64,000 nt of DNA, taken from the NCBI GenBank assembly GCA_009792885.1, contig WMCF01000020.1, positions 14,413,490-14,477,489 of the forward strand, written 5' to 3'. The stretch's first letter is position 1. Each line of letters opens with the position of its first letter. Under the pieces are notes generated by a model that searched no databases, was not told the DNA's origin, and saw nothing but the letters and a program-made list of their open reading frames with translations. The position numbers and the translations under genes are program-made. Positions 61,541 to 64,000 of the stretch are shown here, piece by piece. The stretch comes from Eremophila alpestris peregrina. Taxonomy: Eukaryota; Chordata; Aves; Passeriformes; Alaudidae.

Positions 61541-62166
61541 AATGGCTCTCCCCCTCCCACCCTTCTGTTAGCCATGTGGCTCCCCCCTCCCCAATTTCAT
61601 ACCCCAATGCACAGAGTGACAGAGGCAGGGGATGAGACTTCTTTGTTTTTAAAAGCTAGGACAGAGGTAACAGTGGAGGGGAGGCAGATGACCCAGGCAG
61701 AGACCCTGGCGACAGTGAGCCAACACTGGCTGCTTCCTACAGCCTGCCTGTCCTAGTCATGTCATTGTAGTCCTATGCCCCAGCTGTCCTTGTCACCAGG
61801 GCAAACACCTCCCACCTCCAGACAGCCAAGAGGAGGGGACATGGATTTCCCCTTTTTTTTTCCCCTGGGCTGGCACAGCCAGCCATCCGCATCCCCACAG
61901 CACGGAACGAAGGCTCAGCCATACCACAGATAACAGGCCAGATCCCTCACAGCATCAAGCAGGCGGGTGGGATAGTTCATCCTAGGATGCACCCCCCTCC
62001 AAACCCCTCAAACCCTCTTGTCACTTCATCTTTTCCATTTCCTCCTCCTCCTCCTCTTCCATCTGTGCAGGGGTTTGCATCTCTCCTCTTCCTCCCCCCC
62101 ATCTGTACACCCTTCCCTTTCTCCCATCACATCAATAGCAAGCTCTCTTTCTCCTCTCTTCCCCAG

Positions 62167-62293
62167 GGTAATGAGTACTCCCTCCCAGCTCTGACCCCTG
62201 GTCTCGATGAAGTCAAATCAAGTCTATCCACCTCTGCTAACCCAGACCTGGGGACAAATGTGTCAGGACCCCAGACGTACCCTGTGGTGACCG
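62167..62293 (+). CDS. PAX2: PAX2 exon 8: start of transactivation domain
   Basis: The exon encodes Gly265 to Thr306 plus the first base of codon 307: [42 protein letters not shown]. This serine/threonine/proline-rich segment opens the C-terminal transactivation region. The acceptor is cttccccag|ggtaat at 62166/62167 after a long CT-rich tract, and the donor is gtgaccg|gtaagc at 62293/62294. It is the most diverged exon in the window relative to mammals (for example SASTNPELGS in human versus [10 protein letters not shown] here), but the frame is intact. Phase 1 at the end predicts a following exon starting with the rest of a Gly codon and then RDMAST; none was found before 64000. Confidence 0.96.
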
Positions 62294-64000
62294 GTAAGCT
62301 GCCTGACCAAACAGCAGAACCAAGCTTTTTATTTATTTCCTTCATCACCATTAGCTTCTGCTTTTTCTGCTAATGCAAGATACCCCTCTGTGGCAAACAA
62401 GGAAAGAGACAGAAAGACTGTGGAGAACATAAGGGTTCAATAGAAGTTTGAAATTTAGAGTGTTGGCAGTTTTGGGTACACTTAGATGTGTCCAGGTGTG
62501 ACTCAAAGACAGGCAAACCCAGACATGAATCACAAACTTATGTGCCCAGATGGGGCTTAAAGTTGGGATGCTGGTGAAGGACAAATATGTCCAAATATGC
62601 ACTGTGATTTTTTTCCTTTGTATCTGAGAACAACAGGGTCATGGCTTCCAAATGATCTCCACTTGGTTTTCTTTTGGAGAAATAATAGTTTAAGTTTTAT
62701 TCAGCCCTGGCACTTAGAAGGGGCATTTGCAAATTAAATACTGAGATCTGCTGAACTGTGACTGCTAAACTCCCTCCTCCTTAAGCCCATGAGTCTCTTA
62801 GGAAAGCTGGCAAAAAGATTTGTTCACAGCCTTTCCTCATGTGTGGGCACATTAAACTCAGGTGTGTCTGGGAGAGTGGAAACTGTGAGCAAGGACATGG
62901 AAGCAGACAACTCAGGATGCAAAGAAATAGGAGGCAATCTCTGTAGCAGATGTTTCACTGAAACTTCCTTTTCACTGGTGGCATGTGCAGAACCTGAGTG
63001 GCACAGGTTGTCCTGGGGCCACAGGTTACTTCCACACTGTTCTGATACTGGTGTTAGACTGCCTGTCCTGTGTGTGTCTAGAGCCATAAGGAAGTATTCT
63101 GATGCCACAGCCCTCGTTCTCAAGGCTTTGGCTGTCATCAGTGGCTGCTCATACAGCTACCAGACTTGCACATCTCCTCCTGGGTAGCTAAAGTGGCTGC
63201 AAGGCTCAAGTGACTTGACTCTGTTTGGTATTTCTCCCTTGATAACTTTTGTAGCCCCTCTAGAAACCTCACGGCAGAAGTTGAGAAACAACTCATGAGA
63301 AAGAGGTCTAAGTGCTGTTAGCAAGGGAAGAAGCTTCTTGCTCCTTGACCAAAAAGTTGTCCTTTCATGGCACAGAATCAAGAGCACTGGAGTTTGTATC
63401 TCAGTGTTTTCTTGCAGAAGCCCCAGCTAATATCAGCCCCCAATGCCAAAGCAGCTCATGGCTGAGGCAGGCATTCATTGCTTGTTCAGCAAACACTGAG
63501 CAAAGGCATATTATTGCATGAAACTTTTGGCTACCGAGCACTTTGGGACCAGGCAGGACTAGGAATAGTTAACAAACACAGAGGATACCCAGGTCTTGTG
63601 AGGTCTGCAAAGTCTCGTGGAGAACATGAGAGATGAACTATGTTATTCAGGAAGTGTCTAGAAAGCATTACATCCCAGACCTTTTTCATGGCTTTTACAG
63701 TCATCAGGCTTGATTCAGAATCCTTGTAGCCATGCAGTTTCTTAGCCAACCAGAAAACAATGGCTTAGAAGTGCCAATAGTGTTCTACCTTTCTTTGTAT
63801 TTGCAAAACTCAACTGGCATGCATCTACCGTTTAGCAGATCCACATCTCTTACAGGAAATATCTTCTTGTCTTTGAGGGGCAAAGCCAGTAGGAGAGCAA
63901 GGCAAATCCCAAAGCTAAATGTAAAGGTGATGTGTCTACAATCAGAGTTTAAGATTCAAAGAGGCCATGAAAATAGTTCTTTTAGTTCTTCTGCCTAAGT
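62294..64000 (+). other. PAX2: PAX2 intron after exon 8 (truncated)
   Basis: Begins with gtaagc and runs to the window end. No sequence matching the next PAX2 exon (a Gly codon remainder followed by RDMAST and the GYPPH region) was found, so that exon lies further downstream. No repeats or other genes are recognised in this stretch. Confidence 0.85.

Overview
This window is vertebrate genomic DNA carrying the 5' two-thirds of one gene on the + strand: PAX2, the paired-box transcription factor of kidney, optic stalk, ear and midbrain-hindbrain development. Seven coding exons can be read with consensus splice sites and continuous reading phase (3175-3217, 7115-7283, 8537-8734, 37037-37122, 39163-39282, 60160-60335, 62167-62293). 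They give 306 complete codons plus one base, ending inside the transactivation region. The last exons lie beyond base 64000. No other protein-coding gene, tRNA, rRNA or CRISPR array is supported; every other open frame is short, unspliced and without recognisable protein features.

Organism: a non-mammalian amniote, most likely a bird (inference). The protein is close to mammalian PAX2 but differs at several linker and transactivation positions. The introns lack recent mammalian SINEs and LINEs, hold only worn CORE-SINE/MIR-like fragments, and carry A-rich CCAAA/CCCAAA tracts of a kind common in bird DNA. A reptile cannot be excluded.

Layout: 1-3174 is the upstream region, with two CpG-rich blocks (about 360-1260 and 2130-3060) separated by purine/pyrimidine tracts, and a leader holding three short upstream ORFs. 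Exons 1-3 lie within 5.6 kb, and the exon 2-3 interval is CpG-rich. Intron 3 (28.3 kb) and the interval from exon 5 to exon 7 (20.9 kb) make up most of the window. These introns mix candidate enhancer-like islands (clusters of homeodomain, SOX, POU and nuclear-receptor-like motifs), decayed tandem repeats with unit lengths near 30-38 bp, microsatellites and ancient SINE pieces.

Main points for a second look: a tandem NAGNAG acceptor at exon 2; the conserved seven-G run that is a known mutation hotspot in PAX2; the alternative 69-nt exon 6 of mammals, which I could not find; a roughly 1-kb strongly decayed minisatellite of about 36 bp period just upstream of exon 7; two exact 30-bp tandem duplications in intron 3; a 14-mer shared by enhancer-like islands in two introns; and about ten candidate conserved non-coding elements. 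I found no convincing new system; the unusual content is regulatory and repeat structure.
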